DNA of 64,000 nucleotides from Trinickia fusca. GTDB lineage: Bacteria; Pseudomonadota; Gammaproteobacteria; Burkholderiales; Burkholderiaceae. Where the stretch lies: NCBI RefSeq assembly GCF_003628145.1, contig NZ_RBZV01000009.1, positions 124,001 through 188,000 of the forward strand, written 5' to 3'. A program made the translations under genes and the position numbers. Every line of letters begins with the position of its first letter. Position 1 is the stretch's first letter. Below, in pieces: positions 54,023 to 63,556 of the stretch. The notes under the pieces were generated by a model. It saw only the letters and a program-made list of their open reading frames with translations, made no database searches and had not been told where the DNA came from.

Positions 54023-56057
54023 TCGCGCGCCGCTCGCCGGGCGGCTGTTCGTCAACCCGGTCGAGCAATTGCGAGCGGGATGTGAAGGCGCAGCGCTGCA
54101 AGCGGCGCTGCCGGTGCTAGATCAGCCGGCGCCCGGCGCCGTGCGATTCGTCACTCCGCCCGCGATCGCGCCGCGTGTACAGGCTTTTCCGCCTTCGGGC
54201 GAGCCTTCCTCGGCGCCTCTGCAGTCGGTTGCACCATCGCCGCCGTCGCCATCGACTCCGCCTTTGGCGATACCGCCGATCGAAACCGGCCTTGTTCTCC
54301 AGCAGGCGGGACGCTTTGCCGAAGCCGCAGCCATCTACCGCCAGATCCTCGCCGTCGATCCCAAGCAGGTCGACGCCATGCATCTGCTCGGTCTAGTCGC
54401 CTATCACGAGGGCGACTACGTGCAAGCGACCGACTGGATCATGCGCGCGCTGAGCCACTTCGAGAGCGAGATCTTCTACGGCAATCTCGGCAACGCCCTG
54501 GCCGCGCGCAGCATGCGGGCGGCGGCGGCCGAGAGCTATCGCCAGGCCATCGCGCTCAAGCCCGACTACGTGCCCGCGCACAATAACCTTGGCAACATGC
54601 TGCGCGAGCAAGGGCAATTCGCCGAAGCGGTCAAGTGCTTCAAGACCGTCATCGCGCTGAAGCCCGATTACGCAGAAGCGCACAACAATCTTGCCAACGC
54701 GCTCGTCGACCTCGGTGAACTCGACGCGGCCATCGATGCTTATCGACACGCGATCGCGCTACGCCCGGACTTGCTGGAAGCGCGCAGCAATCTGCTGTTC
54801 ATCCTCAGCTATCGCGAAGACCAAAGCCCGGCCGACTATCTGGCTGAAGCGAAATCGTTCGGCCGCGCTGCCACCGCACAAGCGAAGCCCTACACCGACT
54901 GGCGCGTGCCTTTGACGGCGTCGCGCTCCGGCCCGCTGCGAGTCGGCTTCGTCTCGGGCGATTTGAAGGTGCATCCGACGGGTTACTTCCTCGAAAGCAT
55001 CCTCGAGCACGTCGACCGGCGGCGCATCGAGCTCGTCGCCTACCCGACCCGGCGCTTCGAAGACGAATTGACGGCACGCATCAAGCACCGCTTTGCCGCT
55101 TGGACGTGCCTGGCCTCGCTAAGCGACGAGCAAGCCGCGCGCCGCATTTGTGATGATCGCATCGACGTGCTCGTCGATCTGTCGGGGCACATGAACTACA
55201 ACCGTCTGCCACTGTTTGCGTGGCGTCCGGCGCCGGTGCAGGCGAGCTGGCTCGGCTACTTCGCGAGCACGGGCATGCCGGAGATCGACTACGTGCTCGG
55301 CGATCCCCATGTGTTGCCCGACGATTCAAAAGATCAGTTCACCGAAACGTTGTGGCGCCTGCCCGACAGCTACCTATGCTTCACACCGCCGGTCGAGCGT
55401 GTGGCCGTAGCGCCGCCGCCGCTGGCGGCAAACGGCTACGTGACGTTCGGCTGCTTCAATCATCTGATGAAGATGAACGACGCCGTCGTGGCCGTATGGG
55501 CGCGCATTCTGCACGCCGTCCCGAACGCGCGCCTGTTCCTCAAGGCCAAACAGCTCGACGACGCGAGCGCGCGCGACGCGACGCTCGCACGCTTCGCAAA
55601 GCAGGGCATCGAAGCACATCGACTGATCCTCGAAGGCCGCTCGCCGCGTACCCAATACTTCGAAGCGTATGGTCGTGTCGACATCGCCTTGAGCCCGTTT
55701 CCCTATCCTGGCGGCACGACGAGCGTCGAAGGCTTGTGGATGGGTGTGCCCGTGCTCTGCCGGCGCGGCGATCGCTTCCTGTCGAACATCTGCACGAGCA
55801 TGCTGCACTCGGCGGGCCTGCACGACTGGATCGCCGTGGACGATGAAGATTACGTCGCGAAGGCGATCGCGTTCGCGGCCGACGGCGCACGTCTGGCTGC
55901 TTTGCGCAGCACGCTGCGCGCATCACTCGCCGCGTCGCCGCTATGCGATGCCGCGCGCTTTGCGCGCCACCTCGAGCAGGCGCTCGAAGGCATGTCGCAG
56001 CAGCGCATCGAGCAGGTTGCAGCAAGCGCGCCCGCGCTGGCCGGAGCCCGGCGATGA
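54012..56057 (+). CDS. TPR-GT41 glycosyltransferase (O-GlcNAc-transferase/SPINDLY-like), copy 1
   Basis: A 681-residue protein: a Pro/Ser-rich N-terminal part (1-88), five TPRs (about 92-262), then the GT41 catalytic region. The GT41 catalytic-type His321 lies in VSGDLKVHPTGYFLES, and the UDP-contact Lys in VTFGCFNHLMKMND. Also conserved are LPLFAWRPAPVQASWLGY and SPFPYPGGTTSVEGLWMGVP. The family attaches sugars to Ser/Thr of proteins, with TPRs selecting the protein. Position beside fliT-fliD-fliC makes flagellin the likely acceptor. ATG 54012 overlaps the previous gene by 11 nt. It has fewer TPRs than the two copies that follow. Confidence 0.88.
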   Translation: MATDRAPLAGRLFVNPVEQLRAGCEGAALQAALPVLDQPAPGAVRFVTPPAIAPRVQAFPPSGEPSSAPLQSVAPSPPSPSTPPLAIPPIETGLVLQQAGRFAEAAAIYRQILAVDPKQVDAMHLLGLVAYHEGDYVQATDWIMRALSHFESEIFYGNLGNALAARSMRAAAAESYRQAIALKPDYVPAHNNLGNMLREQGQFAEAVKCFKTVIALKPDYAEAHNNLANALVDLGELDAAIDAYRHAIALRPDLLEARSNLLFILSYREDQSPADYLAEAKSFGRAATAQAKPYTDWRVPLTASRSGPLRVGFVSGDLKVHPTGYFLESILEHVDRRRIELVAYPTRRFEDELTARIKHRFAAWTCLASLSDEQAARRICDDRIDVLVDLSGHMNYNRLPLFAWRPAPVQASWLGYFASTGMPEIDYVLGDPHVLPDDSKDQFTETLWRLPDSYLCFTPPVERVAVAPPPLAANGYVTFGCFNHLMKMNDAVVAVWARILHAVPNARLFLKAKQLDDASARDATLARFAKQGIEAHRLILEGRSPRTQYFEAYGRVDIALSPFPYPGGTTSVEGLWMGVPVLCRRGDRFLSNICTSMLHSAGLHDWIAVDDEDYVAKAIAFAADGARLAALRSTLRASLAASPLCDAARFARHLEQALEGMSQQRIEQVAASAPALAGARR

Positions 56058-58429
56058 CGCGGCACCCGAGCAAGCCGGCGCGCGCGGTTTCACCAAACGG
56101 ATCGACCATGCAAGACAACAGCCGCCTGCTGAACGAGGCACTCGCGCATCATCAGGCGGGACGCCTCGCCGAGGCCAAGACGCGCTACGCGAGGATTCTC
56201 GAGGCCGAGCCCCGGCATGCCGATGCGCTGCATTTCATGGGCTTGCTCGCGTGTCAGATCGACCAGCGCGACGCGGGCATCGCATTGATCCGCGAATCGA
56301 TCGCCGCCTATCCGAGCCCGATCTATCATAACAACCTCGGCAACGCGCTGCGTGAAGCCGGCGACCTGACGCAAGCGATCGATGCCTACCGTCAGGCGAT
56401 TGCGTTGAAACGCGACTACGCCGAGGCGCACAACAACCTCGGCAATGCATTGCGTGAAGCCGGCGAGCCCCGCGCCGCACTGGATAGCTGCGCGCAGGCC
56501 ATCGAGCTGCGGCCTGGCTATGCCGAGGCTTACAACAACCTGGGCAATGCGCTCAAGGATCTCTGCGAGCTTGATGCGGCCGCTGCCAGCTATGGCAAGG
56601 CGATCGCCGCGAAACCGGAGTTTGCCGAAGCGCACCTGAATCTCGGCCACGTGATGAAGGCGAAAGGCCATATCGACGCGGCGCTCGAGTGCTATCGCGA
56701 GTGCGTCACGCGCGCGCCGCAACTGGCCGTCGCGCACGACAGCCTCGCGACACTGCTCATGCATCGCGGTGAGATCGATGCGGCGATCGAGAGTTTCCGG
56801 CGCGTCGTCGCGCTGCAACCCGATTCGGCTCCGGCGCTCAACACGCTGGGCAACGCCCTGAACAGCGCTGCGCGCGTCGGTGAAGCGGTGCCCTGCTATG
56901 AGCAGGCAATCGCGCTGGCGCCCGACTTCGCCGATGCCTATCACAACCTCGCGAACGCGTTGCGCCGGCTTGGCGTCGCCGAGCGCGCGCTGCCCTACGC
57001 GCGCCGCGCGATCGAGCTGCGCGACGACACGCCGTCGTTTCACAACAACCTCGGCACGATCCTCGCGGACCTCAACGAATTCGATGCCGCCGTCGAGTGC
57101 TATCGCAAGGCACTCGCGCTGAACCCCGACTTCGGCGAATCGCACACGTGCGTGCTGTTTGGTCAATCGTATGTGAAGCACTGGTCGGCGCAAACGCATC
57201 TGCATGATGCACGCTACTTCGGCGAGCGCATGGCCGCGCGTGCGACGCCGTACACGGACTGGCCCGTGCTGGCCGATACGCGCGCCGGCCGGCCGCTGCG
57301 CGTCGGCTTCGTGTCGGCCGATCTGCGCAAGCACCCGGTCGGCTATTTCCTCGAATGCGCGCTGGCGCAACTGGACCGCTCTCGCGTGACGCCGATCGCC
57401 TACTCGAACGGCCTGCACAGCGATGAGCTGACGGCGCGGATCAAGCCGAGCTTCGCCGCGTGGCGACACGTAGCCGATCTCGACGACGCCGAGCTCGCCC
57501 GCAAGATCCGCGACGACCGCATCGACATCCTCGTCGATCTGTCTGGCCATACGGGCCGCAACCGCCTGCCGATGTTCGCGTGGCGGCCGGCGCCCGTGCA
57601 GGTCAGCTGGCTCGGCTACTTCGCGACGACGGGGCTCAAGGAAATCGACTACATCCTCGGCGATCCTCATGTGCTGCCGCACGGCGAGGAAAATCAGTAC
57701 GTCGAGCAGCTGTGGCGGCTGCCCGACTGCTATCTGTGCTTCACGCTGCCGAGCGAGGCGACGCCAGTCAACACCTTGCCGGCACTTGCCAACGGCTACG
57801 TCACGTTCGGCTGCTTCAACAATCACAAGAAGCTCAACGATCACGTGATCGAAGTCTGGGCGCGCGTGCTCGCAGCCGTGCCGGGCTCGCGTCTGCTTCT
57901 GAAAAATCATCAGCTCAACGAAGCGATCATTCGAAACGATACGTTGGCGCGTTTTGCGCGTCACGGCATCGGCGCCGAGCGCCTCATGCTCGAGGGGCCA
58001 TCCTCGCGCGAGCAGTATTTTGCCGCCTACCACCGCGTCGATTTCGCGCTCGACCCGTTTCCGTATCCGGGCGGCACGACGAGCGTCGAGGGGTTGTGGA
58101 TGGGCGTACCGGTGCTGGGCCGCCACGGCGATCGTTTCCTGGCCCATCTCGGCGAAATGGTATTGCAGACGGCAGGCCTGCCGCAGTGGATCGCCGTCGA
58201 CGATGACGATTACGTCGCGCGCGCCGTAGCCTACGCGAGCGATTTGCCCGCGCTGGCGGCGTTGCGCGCAAGCTTGCGTGAACGCGTGATGCGCTCGCCG
58301 CTGTGCGACGCGCCGCGCTTCGCGGGCCATCTCGCGATGGCCTTCGAGCAGATGTGGCAAGCGCGTGTAAAGCGTGCAGACGCAACACACGAGTTACCCG
58401 AAACAAGCGAAGTGGAGGGCGCGCAATGA
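56054..58429 (+). CDS. TPR-GT41 glycosyltransferase, copy 2
   Basis: A 791-residue member of the same family with ten TPRs (about 20-365; several start HNNLGNALREAG), the longest array of the three. Catalytic-region motifs are intact: VSADLRKHPVGYFLEC (His), LSGHTGRNRLPMFAWRPAP, VTFGCFNNHKKLND (Lys) and FPYPGGTTSVEGLWMGVP. The start ATG 56054 overlaps the previous stop as ATGA; ATG 56108 is in frame. The longer TPR array suggests that it binds a different or larger acceptor than copy 1, or that it adds to more sites. Same operon and same inferred role in O-glycosylation of flagellin. Confidence 0.88.
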   Translation: MTRHPSKPARAVSPNGSTMQDNSRLLNEALAHHQAGRLAEAKTRYARILEAEPRHADALHFMGLLACQIDQRDAGIALIRESIAAYPSPIYHNNLGNALREAGDLTQAIDAYRQAIALKRDYAEAHNNLGNALREAGEPRAALDSCAQAIELRPGYAEAYNNLGNALKDLCELDAAAASYGKAIAAKPEFAEAHLNLGHVMKAKGHIDAALECYRECVTRAPQLAVAHDSLATLLMHRGEIDAAIESFRRVVALQPDSAPALNTLGNALNSAARVGEAVPCYEQAIALAPDFADAYHNLANALRRLGVAERALPYARRAIELRDDTPSFHNNLGTILADLNEFDAAVECYRKALALNPDFGESHTCVLFGQSYVKHWSAQTHLHDARYFGERMAARATPYTDWPVLADTRAGRPLRVGFVSADLRKHPVGYFLECALAQLDRSRVTPIAYSNGLHSDELTARIKPSFAAWRHVADLDDAELARKIRDDRIDILVDLSGHTGRNRLPMFAWRPAPVQVSWLGYFATTGLKEIDYILGDPHVLPHGEENQYVEQLWRLPDCYLCFTLPSEATPVNTLPALANGYVTFGCFNNHKKLNDHVIEVWARVLAAVPGSRLLLKNHQLNEAIIRNDTLARFARHGIGAERLMLEGPSSREQYFAAYHRVDFALDPFPYPGGTTSVEGLWMGVPVLGRHGDRFLAHLGEMVLQTAGLPQWIAVDDDDYVARAVAYASDLPALAALRASLRERVMRSPLCDAPRFAGHLAMAFEQMWQARVKRADATHELPETSEVEGAQ

Positions 58430-60540
58430 CGCCGCCGCTCCATGTCCCGGGTACGACGCAAGAGGCGGCGTGCACGGTCGACGCAGGCCTAGCTCATCAC
58501 CATGCGGGCCGGCTCGACCAGGCGCGCGCGCATTACGAGCAAGCGCTCGCGCTGATGCCGCAACATGCCGATGCGCTGCATCTGCTCGGCGTCGTCGCGA
58601 TGCAGCAGCAGCGCTACGCCGATGCGCTCGATTTGATCGGGCGCGCGATCGAGATCAGCCCGCAATCGACGTACTTCGACAATCTCGGCAACGCACTGCG
58701 CGGCTGGGGTAAGCTCGCGGCTGCGGCTGAAAGCCATCAGCAGGCCATCGCGCTCGACGCGCGCAACTTCCGCGCCCACAACAATCTCGGCAACGTGCTA
58801 CATCAGATGCGGCTGCCGGCCGCCGCGGCAGCGAGTTTTCGCACGGCCGTCGAGCTGAACCCGAATTTCGCTGAAGCGCAGAGCAACCTCGGCAACGTCT
58901 TGCGGGAGCTCGGCGACTGGACGACGGCCGAGACGCATTGCCGTCGCGCGATCGCGCTGAACCCCGCATTCGGTGAGGCGCACAACAACCTCGGCAATGC
59001 GCTCAAGCAGCAGGGCAGGCTGCTCGAAGCGGTGCAATGCTACGAACGCGCCCAGCAGCTGATGCCGCACGAGCCGCAGGTGCCGCTCAATCTCGGCATC
59101 GTCAAGCGCGAGATGGGATTTCACGATGCCGCGATCGCCTGCTTTCGCGAGGCGCTCCTGCTGCGGCCCGGCTCATGCGAGGTGTGGAGCAATCTGCTGT
59201 TCTCGCTGAGCTTTTCGCAAGACACGCTGCCGGCGGATTATCTGGCCGAGGCGCGCCGCTTTGGCGAGCTCGTTGGCCGGCACGTGCAGCCCTACACCGA
59301 TTGGTGCATCGACGAACAGGCGGATGCACCGCTGCGCATCGGCTTCGTGTCGGGCGACTTCCGCGCGCATCCGGTCGGCTATTTCCTCGAGAGCGTGCTC
59401 GGCGAACTCGATCGTTCGCGCGTGCAGCTCTACGCGTATTCGACGCGCCTTTACGAGGATGCCGTCACCGAGCGCCTGAAGCCGCACTTCGCGAGCTGGC
59501 GCAGTCTCGTCGAGCTCGACGATGCGGCCGCCGCGCGCACGATTCGCGACGACGGCATTCAGATCCTCGTCGATCTGGCCGGCCATACCGACGCGAACCG
59601 ACTCACCGTGTTCGCGTACAAGAGCGCACCCGTGCAGATGAGCTGGCTTGGCTATTTCGCGTCGACGGGGCTTGCCACGATCGACTACGTGCTCGGCGAC
59701 CAATGGGTGCTGCCGCCCGATGAGGCCACGCACTTCGTCGAACGTGCGTGGCGGGTGCCGCAAGGCTACCTGTGTTTTACGCCGCCTGAGCCGGCGGTGG
59801 CGATCGCGCCGGCGGCGGGCGCCGCGTCGCGGCCGTTCACGTTCGGCTGTTTCAGCGATCTCGTCAAAGTCAACGAGCGTGTCGTGGCCGTCTGGGCGCG
59901 AATTCTGCACTGCGTACCCGATGCGCAGCTGTTTCTGAAGGCGCAGCAGCTCGGCGACGCGGCGCAGCGTGAGGCGACGCTCGCGCGCTTTGCCGAGCAT
60001 GGCATCGAAGCCGAACGCATCGTGATGGAGGGGGCTTCGCCGCGCGCCGACTACCTGGACGCTTATAACCGCGTCGACATCACCCTGAGCCCGTTTCCGT
60101 ATCCGGGCGGCACGACGACGGCCGAGAGCTTGTGGATGGGCGTGCCCGTGCTATGCCGGCGCGGCGACCGCTTTCTTGGCCACTTGTGCGAGAGCGTCGT
60201 GCAGAGCGTGGGACTTGGCGAGTGGATCGCCGCCGACGAGCACGATTACGTGGCGAAGGCGCTCGCCTTCGCTGGCCAGCGTGCGCAATTGGCCGCCTCG
60301 CGCAAGGCGTTGCGTGCGCGCGTGCTCGCTTCGTCGCTGTGCGATGCGACGCGCTTTGCGCGTATGCTCGAAAGCGAATTCGCGGCGATGTGGCAGGCGT
60401 ATAGGCGAGGGGGCGAGCGCGATGTCAGTGTCGAAGTCGATGCGCCGAGTGGCGACGAAGCCCCGTCTCAGGGTGGCGGCCCGAGTCTGCGCCGGCCCGT
60501 GCAAGGCACGGCCGTAACGTTCGTGACGGCGCGACCGTAA
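58426..60540 (+). CDS. TPR-GT41 glycosyltransferase, copy 3
   Basis: A 704-residue family member with seven TPRs (about 17-250). Catalytic motifs: VSGDFRAHPVGYFLES (His), LAGHTDANRLTVFAYKSAP, FTFGCFSDLVKVNE (Lys) and SPFPYPGGTTTAESLWMGVP. It is the most diverged of the three (AYKSAP in place of AWRPAP, TTAES in place of TSVEG), so it may use another donor or acceptor. There is a C-terminal hydrophilic tail of about 45 residues. It has an ATGA overlap with copy 2 and is the last gene of the plus-strand operon. A hairpin follows. Confidence 0.88.
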   Translation: MTPPLHVPGTTQEAACTVDAGLAHHHAGRLDQARAHYEQALALMPQHADALHLLGVVAMQQQRYADALDLIGRAIEISPQSTYFDNLGNALRGWGKLAAAAESHQQAIALDARNFRAHNNLGNVLHQMRLPAAAAASFRTAVELNPNFAEAQSNLGNVLRELGDWTTAETHCRRAIALNPAFGEAHNNLGNALKQQGRLLEAVQCYERAQQLMPHEPQVPLNLGIVKREMGFHDAAIACFREALLLRPGSCEVWSNLLFSLSFSQDTLPADYLAEARRFGELVGRHVQPYTDWCIDEQADAPLRIGFVSGDFRAHPVGYFLESVLGELDRSRVQLYAYSTRLYEDAVTERLKPHFASWRSLVELDDAAAARTIRDDGIQILVDLAGHTDANRLTVFAYKSAPVQMSWLGYFASTGLATIDYVLGDQWVLPPDEATHFVERAWRVPQGYLCFTPPEPAVAIAPAAGAASRPFTFGCFSDLVKVNERVVAVWARILHCVPDAQLFLKAQQLGDAAQREATLARFAEHGIEAERIVMEGASPRADYLDAYNRVDITLSPFPYPGGTTTAESLWMGVPVLCRRGDRFLGHLCESVVQSVGLGEWIAADEHDYVAKALAFAGQRAQLAASRKALRARVLASSLCDATRFARMLESEFAAMWQAYRRGGERDVSVEVDAPSGDEAPSQGGGPSLRRPVQGTAVTFVTARP

Positions 60541-60566
60541 AGCGGTAATGCGGTGACAAGTGCAGA

Positions 60567-60592
60567 GCGAGGCGCAGTGGCCGGTGCCTCGC
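60567..60592 (+). terminator. Hairpin after the GT41 operon
   Basis: GCGAGGC (60567-60573) and GCCTCGC (60586-60592) form a 7-bp stem in the gap between convergent genes, followed by GCTTTCG. The T-run is weak. Confidence 0.45.
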
Positions 60593-60638
60593 GCTTTCGT
60601 ACGGATGCGAGCGCGTGTCTACGCGCTCGCTCACACTC

Positions 60639-61502
60639 TCACGCGGTACGCGTGGCAGCTGCGTTGCGCGCGGTCTGCATCAGCGTATTGCGCACCTGTT
60701 GGAACAACTGCATGTACGAGCCGCGGCCCGTTTCGATCGCGGCTGTCTTCAACGCATCGAGCACGAGCAGATCGGCCGGGAACGGCGCGACGATCGAGCC
60801 CGACATCGGCAGGAGCACCGGATCGTAGTGATGCGCGCGCCAATGGCGCTCGGTCATGAGCAGTAGCGACACCATGCGCTCGATGATGAACACCTTGGCC
60901 GGCACGAAGCCGTGACCGTAGGTGATCGGGCCGTTCAACTGAGCGGCGAGCGCGCTATTGTTCGCCTCCGCGATCGCAAACAGCACTTCGCATTTCTCGA
61001 GCCAACGCCGCCAGAATGCCGGCGTCGCCACGAAGTAATTGCAGAAAATGCTGTGACGCGAATCCATCAGCACGGTATGCGGGTCGACGCCGGGCGCGAG
61101 CAGCGAGAGCACGGATTCGAAGATCGACCAGATGCCGGGATGGTTCGTCGCCGCCTGCTCGAACACGTTGAGGTGCACGGCGCCTTGATCGAAGAACGGT
61201 GAGAACGCGATGACGTCGGCATCGCGCGGCGCACTGTCGATGAAGGCCTTGGTTGCGGCTGAGTCAAGCTTCGTCTTGCCGTGGAACTTCGGCGAGAAGA
61301 AGCCGTAGCGCGTGTTTTCGTCGAGCGTGTTCGAGAGCAGGAACTTGCGGATCGGCCAGTATTCGCGCCAGTCGGGACGCTGGCCGCAGTTGTCGAGCGG
61401 GATGAAGCCAGGGTCGACCTGCGCGCGCGTGTCTTCCGAGTAATAGATCTGATGGATCTCGATGCGGCGCTGGCCGGTGGGCGGCGTCGACGGTGCAAGC
61501 AT
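60639..61502 (-). CDS. Unassigned protein beside fliT, probably glycan-related
   Basis: A 287-residue soluble protein that I cannot place with certainty. It begins after a short head with RIEIHQIYYSEDTRAQVDPG, then FIPLDNCGQRPDWREYWPIR and YGFFSPKFHGKT. Similar wording (a query about position, 'IPLDN..RPDW.E.WPIR.FL') occurs in proteins found next to glycosyltransferases. No membrane helix or signal peptide is seen. It lies between the GT41 operon and fliT and is transcribed towards the former. A role in flagellar glycan handling is inferred only from its position. Confidence 0.65.
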   Translation of the reverse strand: MLAPSTPPTGQRRIEIHQIYYSEDTRAQVDPGFIPLDNCGQRPDWREYWPIRKFLLSNTLDENTRYGFFSPKFHGKTKLDSAATKAFIDSAPRDADVIAFSPFFDQGAVHLNVFEQAATNHPGIWSIFESVLSLLAPGVDPHTVLMDSRHSIFCNYFVATPAFWRRWLEKCEVLFAIAEANNSALAAQLNGPITYGHGFVPAKVFIIERMVSLLLMTERHWRAHHYDPVLLPMSGSIVAPFPADLLVLDALKTAAIETGRGSYMQLFQQVRNTLMQTARNAAATRTA

Positions 61503-61802
61503 GTCGTGTCTCGTTCAAAGGATGGCGTGGCGCGGCGTGCGCGCACGAGGCTGGCGTTAGTGTGCCCTGCGTGCCACGAAAGGTATGGGCCGAACAGCGT
61601 GCCGAATCGGGCTCAATTTCGGGTGTCGACAGGACATCGCAACAGGGTGCTGCGCCGATGCGAGGCTTGTACGCGGACAATCCGCCAGCGCTCGTCATGC
61701 CAATAAAAAAGCCGCATGACGCGGCTTTCAAGGTGATACCGCCGCGCAGGCTGCGCACGGCTGTTCTTGGTTGTTGTTCGTTCAGTGAGCGAACTGACTG
61801 CC
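61503..61802. other. Gap between the unassigned gene and fliT
   Basis: 300 nt containing the fliT-side terminator (61704-61728) and no recognisable gene. Confidence 0.5.
61704..61728 (-). terminator. Terminator of the fliD-fliT operon
   Basis: AAAGCCGC (61708-61715), loop ATGAC and GCGGCTTT (61721-61728) form an 8-bp stem, followed on the minus strand by TTTTTTATTG. Confidence 0.8.
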
Positions 61803-62093
61803 CTATGGGGTCGCGAGATACTGCCCGGCGGCAGCGACGCGTCGCTGCGCTTCGCTATAGCTGGTCGAAATCGCATCGCAGGCCTCGCGCGCCTTGCTCT
61901 CGATGGTGTCGTTCATCGACTGGATTTCGCGGATCATCGCGAGCCCTTCATCGGTTTGATCGGGGCCGAGCGACATCAGGAGCGGCGAACGTTCGTCGGC
62001 GAGGTCGGCGGCGAACTGCCAGTCGCCGGCTTCCATCGCGACGACGAGCGTGCGCGTCAGTTCATGGGCGCGTTGGAGGGATTCATGCGACAT
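61803..62093 (-). CDS. fliT: Flagellar protein FliT (FliD export chaperone)
   Basis: A 96-residue, mostly helical, acidic protein with the size and position of FliT: directly below fliD, 26 nt apart. FliT binds the C-terminus of FliD to keep it export-ready and in enteric bacteria also inhibits FlhDC. The sequence shows no motif that would prove it; the call rests on length, helical character (RAHELTRTLVVAMEAGDW...ERSPLLMSL) and gene order. AGGAG lies upstream of ATG 62093. Confidence 0.8.
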   Translation of the reverse strand: MSHESLQRAHELTRTLVVAMEAGDWQFAADLADERSPLLMSLGPDQTDEGLAMIREIQSMNDTIESKAREACDAISTSYSEAQRRVAAAGQYLATP

Positions 62094-62119
62094 ATCCGGA
62101 AACTCCTTTCAGGCCCGCG

Positions 62120-63556
62120 TCAGGCCGACTTGTTCATCGTGCCGGCGCTGCCGTTGCCGCCGAACAGCTGGTTCAGATACGAGGTGTTGCTCGCCGTCTG
62201 CGACATGATCGTGTTCAGCTGCGTGAACTCGGCCTGGTACTGCGCTTGCAGCGTGGCCTGATAGGCGGTCAGCGTCGTTTGCGCTTGGTTCTGCGTCGTC
62301 ACGTCGGCGTTCAACGTCGATTGCCGCTGTGCGATCTGGCCCGTCACCGCGGAGGTGTACGAGTTGATGAAGTTGTTCAACTGCTCGCCGATGCCGTTCG
62401 TGCCGTTGAACACGTTCGACACCATGCTCGGATTCGACGCGAGCGTCGATTGCAGCGTCGAAGCGGTGAAGTTGACGGTGCCGTCGTCCTTCAGGTTCAC
62501 GCCGAGTTGTGCAAGGCTGTAGGTCTGACCGCCGACGCTGATGCCGCTCGCCATGATCGACCCGATGCCGTTGACGGCCGAGTTCAGCATTGCATCGCCG
62601 AGCAACGGGCCTGCTTGCTGGCCGGATGCGGCGCTCGCGTTGTACGAGGAGAGCTGTTGTGCCGTTTGAACCCACGCGGTATAGGCGGTGGCGAAGTTCT
62701 GCACGGCGGTCACGATGCCCGACGTGTTGGTCGCAACCGACAGCGTTTGCGTCGTGCCGACCGAAGCCGACGTGAGGCTCAGCGTCACGCCCGTCAATGC
62801 GTTCGTGACGTTGTTGTTGGCGCTGTCGACCGTGCTGCCGCTGATCGTCAGCTTGGCGTCCTGGCCGGCGGCCACTTGTGCGAAGTTCGCCGTCGCCATG
62901 CCCGCATCGACGGTCGGATCGGCGGACACGCCGACGGTGTTGGCCGCGCCGGTCTGCGTCGAGGTCAACACGAGGTGCTGGCCGTCGGTCGCCGTCACGA
63001 CGGCCGCCGTCACGCCCGGATTGTTCGACGCGGTGTTGATGGCCGACGCAATGCCGGATAGCGTATTGTTCGACGAATTCAGCGCGATGGTCATCGTGCT
63101 GGTGCCGACGCTGATGTTCAGGTTGCCGGTGCCGAGCGTTGCGTTGCTCGCATAGGCCTTCGAAGAAATCTGGTTTGCGGTCGCGATCTGCTGCACGCTG
63201 ACCGAGTACGAACCTGCCGCGGCGCCTGTCGTGGTCGTGGCGGTGATGCCGTTGCCGCTCATGGCGGCCGACAGTTGCGAGAAGATACTGCCGTCGGACA
63301 ACCCGCTCAGCGAGTTTTGCAGCGCGGAGAGCTGCGATTGCATCGTGCCGAGCGCGGACAGTGTCGTGTTGTCGCTCTGGATCGCGTTGCTGATCGTCTG
63401 CTGCTGCCCGGCGATCTTGGCCGTCACGAGCGCGCTGACGAGCGAGTTCACGTCGAGCTGCGAGTTCGTCACACCGCTCAGGATCGACTGCGCAGCCTGT
63501 TGCAGGATGCTGTTGGTGTCCGTGGTGCCGCTGGTCGTGGAGGGTATGGTACTCAT
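62120..63556 (-). CDS. fliD: Flagellar hook-associated protein 2 (filament cap) FliD
   Basis: A 478-residue filament cap protein. The N-terminal FliD domain begins at about residue 28 (SGVTNSQLDVNSLVSALVTA), the middle is Ser/Thr/Asn-rich and beta-structured, and the C-terminal coiled-coil domain (about 395-475) has QIAQRQSTLNADVTTQ and a terminal region ending MNKSA. It is exported unfolded and caps the growing filament so that flagellin can assemble. There are no cysteines. It follows fliC on the same strand and is co-transcribed with fliT. Confidence 0.96.
   Translation of the reverse strand: MSTIPSTTSGTTDTNSILQQAAQSILSGVTNSQLDVNSLVSALVTAKIAGQQQTISNAIQSDNTTLSALGTMQSQLSALQNSLSGLSDGSIFSQLSAAMSGNGITATTTTGAAAGSYSVSVQQIATANQISSKAYASNATLGTGNLNISVGTSTMTIALNSSNNTLSGIASAINTASNNPGVTAAVVTATDGQHLVLTSTQTGAANTVGVSADPTVDAGMATANFAQVAAGQDAKLTISGSTVDSANNNVTNALTGVTLSLTSASVGTTQTLSVATNTSGIVTAVQNFATAYTAWVQTAQQLSSYNASAASGQQAGPLLGDAMLNSAVNGIGSIMASGISVGGQTYSLAQLGVNLKDDGTVNFTASTLQSTLASNPSMVSNVFNGTNGIGEQLNNFINSYTSAVTGQIAQRQSTLNADVTTQNQAQTTLTAYQATLQAQYQAEFTQLNTIMSQTASNTSYLNQLFGGNGSAGTMNKSA

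Noticed and set aside
56090-58390. 766-codon frame antisense to GT41 copy 2
   Set aside because: It owes its length to the repeating TPR codons on the other strand; there is no domain or start signal.
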